Part shown: one piece after another, positions 41,550 through 50,726 of the stretch
Layout: each line of letters begins with the position of its first letter
How positions within the stretch are numbered: position 1 is the stretch's first letter
Origin: Sphingobium indicum B90A
GTDB lineage: Bacteria; Pseudomonadota; Alphaproteobacteria; Sphingomonadales; Sphingomonadaceae
Reading direction: 5' to 3'
Length of the DNA stretch: 64,000 bases
NCBI RefSeq assembly: GCF_000264945.2
Contig: NZ_CP013070.1
Coordinates: forward strand, 1,488,001-1,552,000
Translations under genes and position numbers: made by a program
Notes under the pieces: generated by a model
Database searches by the model: none
The model's input: the letters and a program-made list of their open reading frames with translations, nothing else
Told to the model about the DNA's origin: nothing

Positions 41550-43298
41550 GTGGCCGAAAAGAGCGGCGCGGACATATTGGTTGAGTGCCTGATCGACCTG
41601 GGGGTCGAGGTCGTGTTCGGCTATCCGGGCGGCGCGGTGCTGCCCATTTATGACGCACTCTTCAATCATCCGAAGATCCGCCATGTCCTGGTCCGCCACG
41701 AACAGGGCGCGACCCATATGGCGGAGGGTTATGCCCGCTCCACCGGCAAGCCCGGCGTCGTGCTCGTCACCTCCGGCCCCGGCGCGACCAATGCCGTCAC
41801 CGGCATCACCGACGCGCTGATGGATTCCATCCCGATGGTCGTCATCACCGGCCAGGTTCCCACGCATCTGATCGGCACCGACGCCTTCCAGGAAGCGGAC
41901 ACGGTCGGCATCACCCGCCACTGCACCAAGCACAATTATCTGGTGAAGTCGCCGAACAAGCTGGCCAGCGTCGTGCATGAGGCGTTCCATATCGCCACCA
42001 CCGGCCGCCCCGGCCCGGTCGTCATCGACATTCCGAAGAATGTCCAGATCGCGACCGCGCCCTACAGCAAGCCGCAGGCGTTCGAACATGCCAGCTACCG
42101 CCCCCAGACGAAGGCGGACCCTGCCGCCATCGCCAGCGCGGTGGAGATGCTGGCGGCGGCCGAGCGCCCGATCTTCTACACCGGCGGCGGCGTCATCAAC
42201 TCCGGCCCCGAAGCATCCGCCCTGCTGCGCGAGATCGCGGCGTTGACCGGCGCGCCCGTCACCTCGACGCTGATGGGCCTGGGCGCCTTCCCCGCTTCGT
42301 CCGATCAGTGGGTCGGCATGCTCGGCATGCACGGCACCTATGAAGCCAATTGGGCGATGAACAGGGCGGACCTGATCGTCTGCGTCGGCGCCCGCTTCGA
42401 CGATCGCGTGACCGGCCGCCTCGACGCCTTCTCGCCGGATTCGAAGAAGATCCATATCGACATCGACCGCAGCTCGATCAACAAGACGGTCGACGTCGAC
42501 TTGGCCGTCATCGCGGACGTCGCCAGCGCCCTTGCCGACATGATCGCGCTCTGGAAGGATCGCGGCCACAAGGCGGCGGACCTTTCCGAATGGTGGGCGC
42601 GGATCGACGGCTGGCGCGCGCGCAACAGCCTCGCCTATCCCGACAGCCGCGAAGAGATCATGCCGCAGGAGGCCATCGCCCAGCTTTACAAGGCGTCGCG
42701 CTCGGCCAAGGACGTCATCATCTCCACCGAAGTCGGCCAGCACCAGATGTGGGCGGCCCAGCATTTCGGCTTCGACGCGCCGAACAAATGGTTGACCTCC
42801 GGGGGCCTGGGCACGATGGGCTATGGCTTCCCGGCCGCCATCGGCGCGCAACTGGGCAATCCCGACAGCCTGGTCGTCTGCGTCGCGGGCGACGCCTCGA
42901 TCCAGATGAACATCCAGGAAATGGGCACCGCCAGCCAGTACCGCCTGCCGGTCAAGATCTTCATCCTGAACAATGAATATATGGGCATGGTCCGCCAGTG
43001 GCAGGAACTGACCTATGAAAGCCGCTATTCCAACAGCTATTCGGACAGCCTGCCCGACTTCGTGAAACTGGCGGAGGCCTATGGCTGGACCGGCATCCGC
43101 ATCGAGGGGCCGCAGGAACTGGAGGCGGGCATTGCCCAGATGATCGACACGCCCGGCCCGGTGCTGGTCGATTGCCGCGTGGCGAAGCTCACCAACTGCT
43201 TCCCGATGATCCCCTCGGGCGCGGCGCATACCGACATGCTGCTCGACCCCAGCCAGGTCGAAGGCGTCATGTCGGACGAAGCGAAGGCGCTGGTGTAA
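41550..43298 (+). CDS. ilvI: Acetolactate synthase, large (catalytic) subunit
   Basis: ThDP enzyme of 582 residues that condenses pyruvate to acetolactate or acetohydroxybutyrate, the first step to Val, Leu and Ile. The catalytic Glu is in RHEQGATHMAEG; the FAD region includes GVPTHLIGTDAFQEAD (here QVPTHLIGTDAFQ); the ThDP motif starts GDASIQMNIQEMGTA and ends FILNNEYMG. The start is GTG with a good upstream GGAAGGA. It is followed by an unknown gene and ilvN. The gene could equally be named ilvB. Confidence 0.96.
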   Translation: MAEKSGADILVECLIDLGVEVVFGYPGGAVLPIYDALFNHPKIRHVLVRHEQGATHMAEGYARSTGKPGVVLVTSGPGATNAVTGITDALMDSIPMVVITGQVPTHLIGTDAFQEADTVGITRHCTKHNYLVKSPNKLASVVHEAFHIATTGRPGPVVIDIPKNVQIATAPYSKPQAFEHASYRPQTKADPAAIASAVEMLAAAERPIFYTGGGVINSGPEASALLREIAALTGAPVTSTLMGLGAFPASSDQWVGMLGMHGTYEANWAMNRADLIVCVGARFDDRVTGRLDAFSPDSKKIHIDIDRSSINKTVDVDLAVIADVASALADMIALWKDRGHKAADLSEWWARIDGWRARNSLAYPDSREEIMPQEAIAQLYKASRSAKDVIISTEVGQHQMWAAQHFGFDAPNKWLTSGGLGTMGYGFPAAIGAQLGNPDSLVVCVAGDASIQMNIQEMGTASQYRLPVKIFILNNEYMGMVRQWQELTYESRYSNSYSDSLPDFVKLAEAYGWTGIRIEGPQELEAGIAQMIDTPGPVLVDCRVAKLTNCFPMIPSGAAHTDMLLDPSQVEGVMSDEAKALV

Positions 43299-43309
43299 AG
43301 GATGGGGGC

Positions 43310-43654
43310 GTGACGCAACATCTGAAGCTCCGCATCCATGTGAGCGAACCCTTCGATTTCGAACGGCTGGCCGGCACCGCCGAGCTGACCGGCTGGACGG
43401 TGGACCATGCCGATCCGGAGAATGAGGCCTGGGAAGTGCATCTGGATCATGGCTTCGACTTTCACGAACGCCATATCGGCCGCCTGCTGGTCAGCCCCCG
43501 CTATGTGGGCGAGCATCTGGCGCGGATGTTCGATGCGATTGCGGGCTTCCCCGTGCGCCTCGCCCATCGCGACGACGGCAGTTGGCACTACGCCTTCACG
43601 GGCATGATCTCGCAACGCCATGACGGCGAAGAAGCGGACAACGGAACGATCTGA
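43310..43654 (+). CDS. Unknown conserved-looking protein between ilvI and ilvN
   Basis: A 114-residue protein with no motif I recognise. It begins with a beta strand (HLKLRIHVSEPFDFE), then a helical and acidic middle (LAGTAELTGWTVDHADPENEAWEVHL) here given only in part, and a closing WHYAFTGMISQRHDGEEAD. Frame, ribosome-binding site (AAGGA in the ilvI stop region) and tight packing support a real gene: start is GTG 11 bases after ilvI and its stop overlaps ilvN's ATG. It might influence the synthase, but that is only suggested by position. Confidence 0.75.
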   Translation: MTQHLKLRIHVSEPFDFERLAGTAELTGWTVDHADPENEAWEVHLDHGFDFHERHIGRLLVSPRYVGEHLARMFDAIAGFPVRLAHRDDGSWHYAFTGMISQRHDGEEADNGTI

Positions 43655-44169
43655 TGCACATTCAGGAAGAGATTAGCGAGCGGCACGTCCTGTCGCTGAC
43701 GGTTTCGAACGAGGCGGGCATATTGGCGCGCATCGCGGGCCTGTTCACCGCGCGCGGCTATAATATCGACAGCCTGACCGTGGCGGACATCACCCCGGAC
43801 CATGCGATCAGCCGCATCACCATCGTCACCAGCGGCCCGCCCAAGGTGATCGACCAGATCATCGCCCAACTGGAACGGCTGGTGCCGGTGCACAAGGTGA
43901 CGGACCTGACCGACAACGGCCCCTTCGTCGAGCGCGAACTGGCGCTGGTCAAGGTCGCGGGAACGGGCGAGAACCGGATAGAGGCGCTGCGCCTGGCCGA
44001 CGTGTTCCGGGCGAAGGTGGTCGACACCACGATAGAGAGCTTCATCTTCGAGATCACCGGCACGACGGACAAGATCGACAATTTCGTCGGCCTGATGCGC
44101 CAGATCGGCCTGGTCGAGGTCGGCCGCACCGGCGTCGTCGGCCTGATCCGCGGCAAGGAGTCGAACTGA
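43654..44169 (+). CDS. ilvN: Acetolactate synthase, small (regulatory) subunit
   Basis: A 171-residue regulatory subunit giving feedback inhibition by valine. The N-terminal ACT domain reads HVLSLTVSNEAGILARIAGL then FTARGYNIDSLTV, followed by the second ACT-like half with IIAQLERLVPVHKVTDL and the C-terminal FVGLMRQIGLVEVGRTGVV. The start overlaps the stop of the preceding unknown gene (TGATG). Length fits the long proteobacterial form. It is also called ilvH. Confidence 0.95.
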   Translation: MHIQEEISERHVLSLTVSNEAGILARIAGLFTARGYNIDSLTVADITPDHAISRITIVTSGPPKVIDQIIAQLERLVPVHKVTDLTDNGPFVERELALVKVAGTGENRIEALRLADVFRAKVVDTTIESFIFEITGTTDKIDNFVGLMRQIGLVEVGRTGVVGLIRGKESN

Positions 44170-45346
<1,177 letters not shown>

Positions 45347-45408
45347 CGGCCACGCCGACATAGCGTAACGGTAACCCATTGTTTCCGGTTACGGCTCTGG
45401 AACAATCG

Positions 45409-45438
45409 AGGGACGTCGCCTATCGTGGCGGCGTCCCT
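45409..45438 (+). terminator. Terminator-like hairpin between ilvC and the YceI gene
   Basis: Stem AGGGACGTCGCC with GGCGGCGTCCCT (12 bp, one G-U) and loop TATCGT. Only TTGAACGTTT follows, so the T run is poor; it may be a weak terminator or a 5' leader structure of the next gene. Confidence 0.4.
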
Positions 45439-45463
45439 TGAACGTTTCGGAGAGAGCATCCCC

Positions 45464-46087
45464 ATGCGCAAATATCTGATCCCCGCCGCCGCCCTGATCG
45501 CCCTGGCCGGCGGCAGCGCCGTCATCGCTCAGCAAATGCCCGCCGCGCCCGGCGCGAAGGACGCCGCGCGCGTCACCGGCGGCGCCTATACCATCGACCC
45601 CGGCCACACCCAGATTCTCTTCGCCTATGACCATATGGGCTTTTCCAACAATCTGGGCGTCCTGTCCGAATCGACCGGCACGCTGACGCTCGACCCTAAG
45701 AACCCCTCCGCCGCAAAGGTTTCGGTCGAGGTTCCGATCGCCAACCTCAAGACCGGCATCGCCAAGCTGGACGAGCATCTGATGAAGCCGGAATTCTTCG
45801 ATTCCGCCAAATTCCCCAAGGCGACCTTCGTGTCGACCGGCGTGAAGGTGCAGGGCACCCAGGCGGAGATCACCGGCAACCTGACCATCAAGGGCATCAC
45901 CAAGCCGGTGACGCTGGACACCGAATTCTACGGCGCGGGCAAGGCTCCGGCGATGATGGGCGGCAAGGAAAATGTCGGCTTCGTCGCGACCACCACGATC
46001 AAGCGCAGCGATTTCGGCATGGGCTATGGCGTGCCGATGGTCGGCGACGCGGTGGAACTGAAGATCGTCGCGGCGTTCCAGAAGTAA
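45464..46087 (+). CDS. YceI family periplasmic lipid-binding protein
   Basis: A 207-residue exported protein. The signal peptide is clear (LIPAAALIALAGGSAVIA, cleavage near residue 23). The mature domain is the YceI lipocalin-like barrel: GAYTIDPGHTQILFAYDHMG, then NLKTGIAKLDEHL, EFFDSAKFPKATFVST and ITGNLTIKGITKPV, ending MVGDAVELKIVAAFQK. Members bind polyisoprenoid or amphiphilic lipids in the periplasm. The start is set by CGGAGAGAG ahead of ATG 45464. It lies alone, and an insertion sequence has landed about 90 bases beyond its end. Confidence 0.92.
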   Translation: MRKYLIPAAALIALAGGSAVIAQQMPAAPGAKDAARVTGGAYTIDPGHTQILFAYDHMGFSNNLGVLSESTGTLTLDPKNPSAAKVSVEVPIANLKTGIAKLDEHLMKPEFFDSAKFPKATFVSTGVKVQGTQAEITGNLTIKGITKPVTLDTEFYGAGKAPAMMGGKENVGFVATTTIKRSDFGMGYGVPMVGDAVELKIVAAFQK

Positions 46088-46116
46088 GTGCTCCCAATAT
46101 CCCTCTCCCTTGAGGG

Positions 46117-46144
46117 TCGGCCAGAGTCACGTGCCTCTGGCCGA
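46117..46144. repeat. Hairpin beside the insertion sequence
   Basis: A perfect 10-bp stem, TCGGCCAGAG with CTCTGGCCGA, loop TCACGTGC. It has no T run. It lies between the YceI gene and the IS left end and may belong to the local repeat. Confidence 0.5.
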
Positions 46145-46184
46145 GGCTGCGCAGACTTGGCAGCTTGCTGCCTAGGCTCAGGAC

Positions 46185-46748
46185 TCATTGATTGAGCCAG
46201 AAGATGAAAGCAGCGGCGAAAGCGATGGCGGAGAGGAATGTGTGCGCGCATCGATCGTATCGGGTATGGATTCGTCGCCAGTCTTTGAGGCGGGCGAAGA
46301 GGTTCTCGATCTTGTGGCGCTTTCGATAGAGGGCTGCGTCGTAGGGCTGCTGGATGCGATGCTTGGGGTGGGGCGGGATACAAGGAATGATGCCCCGTTG
46401 TGCCAGCGCATTGCGGAAGGCTATTGAGCTATAGGCCCGGTCGGCGAGCAGATGGCGCGCGGGTGGCAGGTCCTGGAGCATGGCGAGAGCGGCAGGGTGG
46501 TCGCTGGCCTGGCCTTGGGTCAGGCGCAGGAGCACAGGCCTGCCCTTGCCATCGCATACCACATGCAGCTTGGTGGTCAGCCCGCCCCGGCTGCGTCCGA
46601 TATATCGGGGTAGAGCCCCTTTTTGAGCAGACTGGCGGCGGTGCGATGCGCTTTGAGATGGGTTGTATCGATCATCAATTGATCCGAGCCTCCGCTTTGC
46701 CCGGCTAGTTCCGTCAGAATGCGATTGAAAACACCAAGCCTGCTCCAT
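46185..46748 (-). CDS. IS5-family transposase, second frame (DDE part)
   Basis: C-terminal part of the transposase in the -1 frame. The DDE catalytic core residues are visible as Asp in HLLADRAYSS and Glu in HKIENLFARLKDW; the segment YIGRSRGGLTTKLHVVCDGK is typical. It has no good start of its own and most likely is made as a fusion with the first frame by programmed frameshifting. The upstream portion to 46748 overlaps the first frame and is probably not translated separately. Confidence 0.85.
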   Translation of the reverse strand: MEQAWCFQSHSDGTSRAKRRLGSIDDRYNPSQSASHRRQSAQKGALPRYIGRSRGGLTTKLHVVCDGKGRPVLLRLTQGQASDHPAALAMLQDLPPARHLLADRAYSSIAFRNALAQRGIIPCIPPHPKHRIQQPYDAALYRKRHKIENLFARLKDWRRIHTRYDRCAHTFLSAIAFAAAFIFWLNQ

Positions 46749-46945
46749 CGGATGAACCGGTTGTAGATCGTCTTGTGTGGACCGTAGCCAGAGGGCGCAT
46801 CCCGCCAGCGCAGGCCATTGCGGATCACGAACAATATCCCGCTGAGTACCCGCCGGTCATCCACCCGAGCAACGCCATGTGACAAAGGAAAATACGGTTC
46901 GATCCGCCGCATTTGCCCCTCCGTCAGCAATAATAGATCATCCAT
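46577..46945 (-). CDS. IS5-family transposase, first frame
   Basis: A 122-residue N-terminal part of the transposase. It begins MDDLLLLTEGQMRRIEPYFP, the standard IS5-type DUF4096 start, and includes VRNGLRWRDAPSGYGPHKTI and the first catalytic Asp in LMIDTTHLKAH. It is meant to join the second frame by a -1 shift at an A-rich slip site (AAAAAG, about 46624-46619 on the minus strand), after which it would stop by itself 14 codons later. Confidence 0.9.
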   Translation of the reverse strand: MDDLLLLTEGQMRRIEPYFPLSHGVARVDDRRVLSGILFVIRNGLRWRDAPSGYGPHKTIYNRFIRWSRLGVFNRILTELAGQSGGSDQLMIDTTHLKAHRTAASLLKKGLYPDISDAAGAG

Positions 46946-47014
46946 GGCAGCACCTCCCTGCTACCTTGAATCACCACTCAACCCAGCATACAACCAATTT
47001 AATAGGTCCTGACC

Positions 47015-47193
47015 CTAGTCGTAGCTGGGTGAGGGGGTTGCGATCCTTTGGATCGCGCGGGCCGCAGGCCCGCTCCCCCTCATCCAACTGCGCCTAGCTT
47101 CGCGCCGCTCAGCAAGGCTCCGTATCCTTCTCCCTCAAGGGGAGAAGGAATGGCCCGGCCTGCTCCCCCACCCATCCGCAAACGACGCCAACC
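47015..47193. repeat. Repeat-derived flank right of the IS
   Basis: Contains GGGCC-type palindromes (GCGGGCC/GGCCCGC) and the hairpin CCTTCTCCC TCAA GGGGAGAAGG near 47123-47142. These resemble the ilvN-ilvC spacer and the segment beside the YceI gene. No gene is supported here. Confidence 0.5.
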
Positions 47194-47222
47194 TTGCGCT
47201 TTCCCCCAACTCCGGGTAAAGC
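47194..47222 (+). promoter_or_regulatory. Candidate promoter of the leuA leader
   Basis: TTGCGC at 47194-47199, 17 bases, TAAAGC at 47217-47222. Initiation about seven bases on would fall almost at the leader ATG (47232), so the leader mRNA would be close to leaderless. Match to consensus is moderate. Confidence 0.35.
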
Positions 47223-47231
47223 GGCCCCATC

Positions 47232-47276
47232 ATGCAGCGCGCGCTTCTTCCCCTGCTACGACTTACACGCCCTTAG
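47232..47276 (+). CDS. leuL: Candidate leucine leader peptide (14 aa)
   Basis: The ORF encodes MQRALLPLLRLTRP and stops at TAG. Five of 14 residues are leucine, in two pairs plus one. The stop codon overlaps the loop and right arm of a small terminator hairpin, and the biosynthetic gene leuA begins 128 bases further on. This is the layout of ribosome-mediated attenuation: with enough charged tRNA-Leu the ribosome reaches the stop and transcription ends; slow leucine codons would keep the hairpin from forming. The peptide itself has no role beyond its translation. No clear ribosome-binding site is seen, which fits a near-leaderless message. Confidence 0.65.
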   Translation: MQRALLPLLRLTRP

Positions 47277-47330
47277 GCGTGGTTTTTGTGCTGCTCTTCG
47301 CTTGAACGACGCGGCAATCCGCCTAAGGGC
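47266..47330 (+). terminator. Attenuator of the leuA leader
   Basis: Terminator hairpin CACGCC-CTTA-GGCGTG (47266-47281) followed by GTTTTTG (47282-47288). A competing perfect 11-bp pairing exists between GCCCTTAGGCG (47269-47279) and CGCCTAAGGGC (47320-47330). The two structures exclude each other. Which one is regulatory cannot be settled by reading. Confidence 0.6.
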
Positions 47331-47404
47331 ATAATCAAGCAGATAGTCGTACCACCGGGCAGGCGCCAACTGGCTCGCCCGTATGCAGAGAAGCCATTTT
47401 CGTC

Positions 47405-49078
47405 ATGATGCTGAACGATCCCTCGCTGAAATACCGCCCCTTCCCCCAGGTGGACCTGCCCAACCGCCAGTGGCCCTCAAAGGTCATCACCGCACCGCCG
47501 CGCTGGCTGTCGACCGACATGCGCGACGGCAACCAGTCGCTGATCGACCCGATGAACGCCGAAAAGAAGCGCCGCTTCTTCGACCTGCTGCTGAAGGTCG
47601 GCGTCAAGGAGATCGAGGTCGGCTTCCCCAGCGCGGGCGCGACCGAGTTCGATTTCATTTCCGGCCTGGTCCGCGACGGCGCGATCCCCGACGACGTCTT
47701 CCCGCAGGTGCTGACGCAGGCCCGCGAAGACCTGATCGCCACCACCTTCGAATCCCTGCGCGGCGCGAAGAAGGCCATCGTCCACGTCTACAACGCCGTG
47801 TCGCCCGCATGGCGCAACATCGTCTTCCAGATGGACCGGCCGCAGATCCGGGAAATCGCCGTCACCGCGGCGAAACTGCTGCGCGACAATGCGGCGAAGC
47901 AGCCCGACACCGACTGGCATTTCGAATATAGCCCGGAAACCTTCTCCACCGCGGAACTGGATTTCAGCCTGGAATGCTGCGAGGCGGTGATCGACATATT
48001 GCAGCCGACCCCGGAAAAGCCGCTGATCCTGAACCTGCCGGCCACGGTCGAATGCGCGACGCCCAATATCTATGCCGACCAGATCGAATGGATTTGCCGC
48101 AACATCTCCCGGCGCGACAGGGTGGTGATATCGCTGCACACCCATAATGACCGGGGAACCGGCGTGGCGGCGGCGGAACTGGGCCTGATGGCGGGCGCGG
48201 ACCGCGTCGAAGGCTGCCTGTTCGGCAATGGCGAGCGCACCGGCAATTGCGACCTGGTGACGGTGGCGCTGAACATGTACACGCAGGGGATCAATCCGGG
48301 GCTGGATTTCAGCGACATCGACGAGGTCATCCAGACCGTCGAATATTGCAACCAGTTGCCCGTCCACCCGCGCCATCCCTATGCGGGCGAACTGGTGTTC
48401 ACCGCCTTTTCCGGCAGCCATCAGGATGCGATCAAAAAGGGCTTCGCCGCGCAGGAAGCGCGCAACGACCAGATCTGGGACGTGCCCTATCTGCCCATCG
48501 ACCCCAAGGATCTGGGCCGCGACTATGAGGCCGTGATCCGCGTGAACAGCCAGTCCGGCAAGGGCGGCGTCGCCTGGGTGCTGCAACAGGACAAGGGGCT
48601 GAAACTGCCCAAGCGGATGCAGGCCGATTTCTCCAAGGTGGTGCAGGCGCTGGCCGACGAAAGCAGCCGCGAACTCAACGCCGCCGACATATGGGCCGCG
48701 TTCGAGACCCATTATCGCCTGGCGGGCGAGCAGACCTACAGCCTGATCGACTATCATGAGAGCGGCGCGGCGGGCGACCGCATCTTCACCGGCAAGATCA
48801 CGCACAAGGGCGGCGAACGGAGCATTTCCGGGCGCGGCAACGGCCTCATCTCCTCGGTGCTGGCCGCGCTGCGCGACGAACTGGGCGTCGATCTGGAGGT
48901 CGCGGACTATAGCGAACATGCCATCGGCGCAGGCACGGACGTCGCGGCGGCCGCCTATGTCGAATGCCGCACGCCCGATGGCCGTACCATCTTCGGCATC
49001 GGCACGGATACGGACGTCGCGACCGCCTCGGTCCAGGCGGTCCTCTCCGCCGCGAACAGCATCGCGGCGGGGCGGTGA
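47405..49078 (+). CDS. leuA: 2-isopropylmalate synthase
   Basis: First committed enzyme of leucine synthesis, condensing 2-ketoisovalerate with acetyl-CoA. At 557 residues it is the long LeuA2-type form. The catalytic barrel shows [16 protein letters not shown] near residue 38 with the metal- and base-binding Arg-Asp, [13 protein letters not shown] [15 protein letters not shown], and [21 protein letters not shown] with the metal His pair. The C-terminal LeuA dimer/allosteric domain ends with the [19 protein letters not shown] region for leucine feedback. Start is ATG 47405 or 47408. A leucine-rich leader and attenuator lie in front. Confidence 0.96.
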   Translation: MMLNDPSLKYRPFPQVDLPNRQWPSKVITAPPRWLSTDMRDGNQSLIDPMNAEKKRRFFDLLLKVGVKEIEVGFPSAGATEFDFISGLVRDGAIPDDVFPQVLTQAREDLIATTFESLRGAKKAIVHVYNAVSPAWRNIVFQMDRPQIREIAVTAAKLLRDNAAKQPDTDWHFEYSPETFSTAELDFSLECCEAVIDILQPTPEKPLILNLPATVECATPNIYADQIEWICRNISRRDRVVISLHTHNDRGTGVAAAELGLMAGADRVEGCLFGNGERTGNCDLVTVALNMYTQGINPGLDFSDIDEVIQTVEYCNQLPVHPRHPYAGELVFTAFSGSHQDAIKKGFAAQEARNDQIWDVPYLPIDPKDLGRDYEAVIRVNSQSGKGGVAWVLQQDKGLKLPKRMQADFSKVVQALADESSRELNAADIWAAFETHYRLAGEQTYSLIDYHESGAAGDRIFTGKITHKGGERSISGRGNGLISSVLAALRDELGVDLEVADYSEHAIGAGTDVAAAAYVECRTPDGRTIFGIGTDTDVATASVQAVLSAANSIAAGR

Positions 49079-49082
49079 AATA

Positions 49083-49158
49083 GCGACGTGCTCCTGCGCA
49101 GGCAGGAGCCCAGTTTCGCCGTTTGGACTGGGCTCCTGCCTGCGCAGGAGCACGTCGC
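49083..49158. repeat. Dispersed palindromic element, copy 2 (perfect 32-bp arms)
   Basis: Perfect inverted arms of 32 bp around the 12-base spacer TTCGCCGTTTGG. The arm core is TGCTCCTGCGCAGGCAGGAG, the same as copy 1 at 23026. Each arm can also fold alone, giving a cruciform-prone site. It sits between convergent leuA and the peptidase gene. Confidence 0.95.
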
Positions 49159-49170
49159 GCATTGGGGCGA

Positions 49171-50547
49171 TTATCCCGCCAAAGCCTTCACCACCCTTTC
49201 CCACTGGTCGAGCGCCGCCGGAATTCCCGCCACCGGCACCCGCTCGTCCAGCCCATGGGCAAAGCCGTCCTCGCCCCGCTGGAACAGGCTGGACACGCCA
49301 TAGCTCGGCACCCCCAGCGCCCGGAAATGAAGGCTGTCCGTCGCCCCCGCCGACATGGAGGGGATCACCGGAATATCCGGATGGCGCGCCGCCACGGCCG
49401 CCCTCACCGCATCCACCACGTCCTTGCGCAGGGGGGAGGCGCTGCTGGCCTGCGGATCGTCCAGCGTGGCGATCTTCGCGCCCGGATCGTCGATCACCTG
49501 CGCCAGTTCCGCCTTCACCGCATCGATGGCGACGCCGGGAAAGATGCGGCAGTTGACGTCGACCTTCGCGCTCTGCGGCAGGGCGTTGAGCGCATGGCCC
49601 GCCTGCGCCATGGTGGCGACGCAGGTCGTCCGCACCTGTCCCGCGAATTCGGGATAGTCGGACAGAAGATCGGCCGATTTCCTGTCCCCCGTCTCCGCAT
49701 AGCGCCGCATCGCCGCGCCCGCCGCGCCGCCGATCCGGTCGGCCGACAGCAGCAGGGATGCCCTGGTCAGTTCATTGCGCATCGGCGCGAAGCGATAGGC
49801 CGCGATCCGGCCGATGGCCCGCGCCATGCGATGGATGGGATTGCCCGGCGTCGGCGCGCTGCTGTGGCCGCCCGCATCGGTGAAGGCGATCTCGAAATCG
49901 GCATAGGTCTTCTCGCCCGCCTGCAACTGGTACAGCACGGCCCGCCCGCCCTCGTCCAGCAGCCCGCCGCCGCCGTCGCCGTTCAGCAGCAATTCTGCAT
50001 CCCTGTATTTCTCCGCCAGCGCCCTGCCGGTGCGCATATGCGTTTCCTCATCGCCCGACAGCAGCAGCGTGACGGTCCGCCGGGGTCGCCAGCCCTCTTT
50101 GCGCAGGCCCGCAAGCATCGCCACCATCATGGCGACGTCATATTTATTGTCCTCCGCGCCGCGCCCGAAAATATAACCGCCCTCCTCCACCGGCACGAAG
50201 GGATCGCGCGTCCAGTCCGCCGGATTGGCGGCCACCACGTCCATATGGCCGATCAGCAGCAGGGGCTTGAGCCGCGGATCGCTGCCCCGGATGGTCGCGG
50301 CCAGGCTGGCCGTTTCGCCCATCGGCATGATCTCGACCTCCGCCGCCGCAAAGCCCGCCTGCCGCAGCACCGACGCATAATAAGCGGCCAGACGGGGCAC
50401 CTGCCCCTGCCCCTCCACCGTGCGAAAGGCGATGGATCGGACGAGCACATCCTTGGCCAGTGCCGGATCGCCGGCTGCCTGCGCGGCGCGGGGCAGGATT
50501 AGCGCGGGCAGGATCAGGGCCATCGGAACCACCCACCAATTCGTCAA
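49171..50547 (-). CDS. M20 family metallopeptidase (exported)
   Basis: A 458-residue zinc peptidase. The signal peptide MALILPALILPRAAQA is near the start. Zinc ligands and catalytic acids are visible in LLIGHMDVVAANPADW, FGRGAEDNKYDVAMMVAM and LLSGDEETHMRTG, where the adjacent Glu pair holds the general base and a ligand. The dimerisation domain follows, ending with GLDERVPV. The start is a TTG (50547) with AGGAG six bases ahead; an ATG in another frame nearby is not used. It should act in the periplasm on peptides or amino-acid conjugates. Confidence 0.9.
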   Translation of the reverse strand: MTNWWVVPMALILPALILPRAAQAAGDPALAKDVLVRSIAFRTVEGQGQVPRLAAYYASVLRQAGFAAAEVEIMPMGETASLAATIRGSDPRLKPLLLIGHMDVVAANPADWTRDPFVPVEEGGYIFGRGAEDNKYDVAMMVAMLAGLRKEGWRPRRTVTLLLSGDEETHMRTGRALAEKYRDAELLLNGDGGGGLLDEGGRAVLYQLQAGEKTYADFEIAFTDAGGHSSAPTPGNPIHRMARAIGRIAAYRFAPMRNELTRASLLLSADRIGGAAGAAMRRYAETGDRKSADLLSDYPEFAGQVRTTCVATMAQAGHALNALPQSAKVDVNCRIFPGVAIDAVKAELAQVIDDPGAKIATLDDPQASSASPLRKDVVDAVRAAVAARHPDIPVIPSMSAGATDSLHFRALGVPSYGVSSLFQRGEDGFAHGLDERVPVAGIPAALDQWERVVKALAG

Positions 50548-50726
50548 ATCGCATCTCCTGCTGGATTTCGGTCCATTCTGTGGCATAGCGGATCGCGGCC
50601 GCCAATCCGTTTGGCCGTCAAGTAGCGGAAAGAGGGCGTCCTTATCCGCATTCACCCCCATAAAGAATTGCTTGCGCGCATCTGGCGGAGCCACTCCCCA
50701 TATCGCGCGCCGGTCGCCCGAAGGAA

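Larger units (their letters stand above)
46176..47014 (-). mobile_element. IS5-family insertion sequence (IS427/IS1031-like), 839 bp
   Basis: Imperfect terminal inverted repeats begin GCTCAGGACTCATT at the left end and GGTCAGGACCTATT read inward from the right, and a 4-bp target duplication CTAG (46172-46175 and 47015-47018) flanks them. It encodes a transposase in two overlapping frames on the minus strand. The flanks look like the dispersed G-rich repeat, so the insertion split such a unit. Frames are intact, so the element may still be active. Confidence 0.9.
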
